The notes beneath the pieces are model-generated. The model saw only the letters and a list, made by a program, of their open reading frames with translations, was not told where the DNA came from and did no database searches. Position numbers and translations under genes: made by a program. A stretch of 64,000 bases of DNA from assembly GCF_963576545.1 (NCBI RefSeq), contig NC_083638.1, positions 24,452,090 to 24,516,089 on the forward strand, given 5' to 3'. Shown here piece by piece: positions 61,901 through 64,000 of the stretch. This DNA is from Limanda limanda (taxonomy: Eukaryota > Chordata > Actinopteri > Pleuronectiformes > Pleuronectidae). Numbering within the stretch: the stretch's first letter is position 1; every line of letters starts with the position of its first letter.

Positions 61901-63403
61901 GTAAGATGATGTTGTGTATTCTGTCTGCAGCGAGTCCTTCATCATCCTTTAGATCTGTTGTGTTTTTACACATTAGCGAGAGACAGCGGGCGTTGTGTAT
62001 GTGTGCGAACCTGTGTGTCAGTACATGTGTGTGTGAATGTCTGAGTAATTGTGTAATTACAACATCAGCTCATGTCCTCTGCTTACGGCGTGATAACGTC
62101 CTGGTAATTTAGTAGCGTGTCTGGCTAGCTTTTATGAGAGCCATTTTTCACAGGGCTGTCTGCGGTGGACGTTTCCTGCACAGGCTCCACTCACAGTAGT
62201 TTGTCCTTGTGGAGGTGTAAACTTTGTGAATGTATAGTGAGCAGCATCCTACAGATCCAGTGTTTGAATCCCTTGAATTACTATTCACAGCTTGCCTTTA
62301 AATCCTCTATCGTCCACCCTCCACAGTTTATTCCAGTATTATTTAAGTAGATGAGTAATGATTTGCACCTTGTCCGAACCCACTTTTGCAGTCCCCTTGA
62401 GCAAAGTAACCCATGTACCCATCTCCTGCAGCATAAGAAGTACTGAGGTGTGAATGCATGTAGCTGTGTGAATTCAGGGCAGGACACTGCAGAAGAAAAT
62501 AGAAAACTCTGAATATTTATGATGCCTATTCTAAGGAGAAGCACCAAAGGGAATTTCTCTACAGGGATCAAGAGTTTAGCCGGTTTCCTGGCCGCACTAT
62601 ACGTGACTGAAATTTCTAAATGCCCTTTGCGTCATCAATCTTTGAAACCAGGTGAAAGCAACATTGATGCCAATGATGGAGAGACAAGGTCATTAAAACA
62701 ACACAGTTAAGCTGCTTTCAGACATGCACAGAATTCCGGAGATCCTCCGCAGTTTCTCCGGAGGACGTGGATCTGTGAATGCAAATGTGAGTGAGACCCT
62801 CCGGAGTTTGTGCTGACTTTCTCCAATTAGCCCTAAATCCACAGAAAGTCGGGAGGAGATGATGTGAGAACAGAGCAGGAGATCCCTCACTGGTTTCACA
62901 GCGACCGAGTGGAGGGTTGATGACGCTTTTAACAGGCGACAGATGCAAAAAAGGAAAATTACTAAAGGAGAAATTAGGATGAAAAAGTAAAGTATAAGAC
63001 TCTGATGAACCTATCAAGAGAGTTTGTGGTGATATGAGCCGACACAGGTGTCGATGTGCTGTAAACAAAATCACATGATCTCCACAGAAGAATAGATTTA
63101 CATTACAACCTACCACTGCCTACTGCACCACCACTGAGAGTTTGCTGTTGTGACCACGTCAGAGCAGAGAGCCTCATGCTGTGTTGATCATGTGTGAAAG
63201 GCAAACTGTGGAGAAATTCTGGATCCATTACTGCAGACTCAGAGTTCCTCCGCAGGTCTGAAAACAACTTGTTTGTAGTAGCAGGGTGACTTCTGTTACA
63301 CAATTGACGGACAGGCATGCCAGCCAAACATTTAATTCGGACAGAAGGGTGTGATTGGTTTATTTTACTGATTTATCTGTCATATCATGTTTCTGTCTTA
63401 CAG
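61901..63403 (+). other. apba2: apba2 intron between coding exons 3 and 4
   Basis: A 1.5-kb GT-AG intron (GTAAGA to ttacag). Its right part holds a copy of a teleost repeat (62705-62960). Nothing else is recognised. Confidence 0.9.
62705..62960 (+). repeat. Teleost interspersed repeat (CTCCGGAG family)
   Basis: Begins ttaagctgctttcagacatg and contains ccggagatcctccgcag, tctccggaggac and gaccctccggagtttg. I recognise the start as a terminal sequence of a fish DNA repeat. The ends resemble the copies at 7780-8060 and 11820-12170. Confidence 0.6.
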
Positions 63404-63443
63404 CCAACGAAGAAGGCTGCATCGTTCCCCAGCTTTGTCGACG
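63404..63443 (+). CDS. apba2: apba2, coding exon 4 (40-nt small exon)
   Basis: A 40-nt exon encoding PTKKAASFPSFVD plus the first base of Val602. It follows a strong pyrimidine tract ending tcttacag and is followed by GTAAGT at 63444. Mammalian APBA2 has TKKVASFPSFVA at this place, so fish and mammal align apart from one extra proline. The exon enters in phase 0 and leaves in phase 1, so its length is not a multiple of three and skipping would shift the frame. It lies just before the PTB domain. Confidence 0.93.
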
Positions 63444-63945
63444 GTAAGTTCATCTCTCTGCACATCTGTTTGACGATACAATCTAAATATTATAATTGAG
63501 TGGAACTATTCCAAGTATTGCTCAGGCCTCAGTCTGTCACATCACAGGCCTGATAAAACTCTTCCAGCTTTCTCTCCCTGCCTCTGGGCGGATTCTGGCT
63601 CTAATAATGTGTGAGGGGCTGAGTTGCCTGTCTGCCCCCTGAGTGGGTGTCTGAGATTCCATATCTTCATATCACAGAGGCAGATTAATCTCAGCCCGGC
63701 CTCCCCACAGCTCTGCACCTCCATTAGCTCACAGCCTGTGGCCATCTTGCCGCCCAGTCCCACCCAGCCTGTCATCATCATCTCTCCATCAGTGTTTGGC
63801 TCTATTTCTCCACACTGCACGTCCACAGGAGTGATTACAAATAATACTCCTCAGCCCTTGCACAGCCGACCCTTTCAGTCTCACCACTCTCTCTCTTCCC
63901 CCTTGTCTCCATCGCTAACCACCGTCTCCTCTGCCTCTGGCCTAG
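63444..63945 (+). other. apba2: apba2 intron between coding exons 4 and 5
   Basis: A 502-nt GT-AG intron from GTAAGT to ggcctag, with a long C/T-rich tract (about 63850-63945) in front of the acceptor. No repeat or other feature is recognised in it. Confidence 0.9.
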
Positions 63946-64000
63946 TCCCAGGACCGTGTGAGCCAGAAGACCTGATTGATGGAATTATCTTTGCTGCTAA
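63946..64000 (+). CDS. apba2: apba2, coding exon 5, 5' part (start of PTB domain), cut by the window
   Basis: The acceptor is a pyrimidine-rich tract ending ctctggcctag at 63945. The split codon G+TC gives Val602, followed by PGPCEPEDLIDGIIFAA, which matches the start of the phosphotyrosine-binding domain of mammalian APBA2. In the family this domain binds the YENPTY-type motif of APP. The exon runs off the right edge in the middle of the Asn codon expected before the YLG motif. The rest of the PTB domain, the two PDZ domains and the 3' UTR are not in the window. Confidence 0.95.

Overview
The window reads as teleost fish nuclear DNA. It is AT-rich and intron-dominated, crowded with CA/GT microsatellites and with interspersed repeats that I recognise from fish genomes: non-autonomous hAT elements, a TTAA-flanked MITE, LINE 3' ends and SINE-like units. 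It holds no bacterial-style operons, rRNA or tRNA genes, or CRISPR arrays. Almost all of the many ORFs of 60-150 codons are chance or repeat-derived.

One protein-coding gene can be supported firmly: the 5' half of an apba2 (Mint2/X11-beta/X11L) orthologue on the + strand, about 55.3 kb to the right edge. Five coding exons splice in frame with consensus GT/AG sites: 55327-55876, 56176-57308, 61820-61900, 63404-63443 and 63946 to beyond 64000. They give 619 complete codons: the acidic, disordered N-terminal half with the Munc18-interaction region, a linker, and the first residues of the PTB domain. The rest of the PTB domain and both PDZ domains lie beyond the window. Upstream are a CpG-rich promoter and first-exon candidate (about 25.69-25.91 kb, donor at 25909) and a 51-nt candidate leader exon (37990-38040). 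This implies a 5' part of the gene of about 30 kb, mostly two long introns. A GA-rich segment ending in a donor at 53797 could be an alternative first exon.

Layout: 1-25.7 kb is intergenic or belongs to unidentified transcripts. It has a nested pair of hAT elements (5459-6486, with 5725-6332 inside), a MITE (12179-12639), a LINE 3' end (17462-17870) and a CpG-enriched patch near 18.85-19.3 kb that could be a minus-strand first exon. 25.9-55.3 kb is putative apba2 leader introns with a further hAT element (39288-40252) and a dense CA/GT microsatellite cluster (50.6-51.2 kb). 55.3-64 kb is the apba2 coding region.

The most distinctive feature is inside the apba2 coding sequence: an in-frame 33-bp minisatellite (six copies, an 11-residue Glu/Arg/Trp unit) and a Val-Asp/Val-Glu hexanucleotide repeat. 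Together with other insertions they make the N-terminal half far longer than I recall for mammalian APBA2. I found no convincing undescribed multi-gene system. The other leads (a possible gene fragment captured in a hAT element, perfect hairpins, orphan CpG-rich exon candidates) are modest and hedged.
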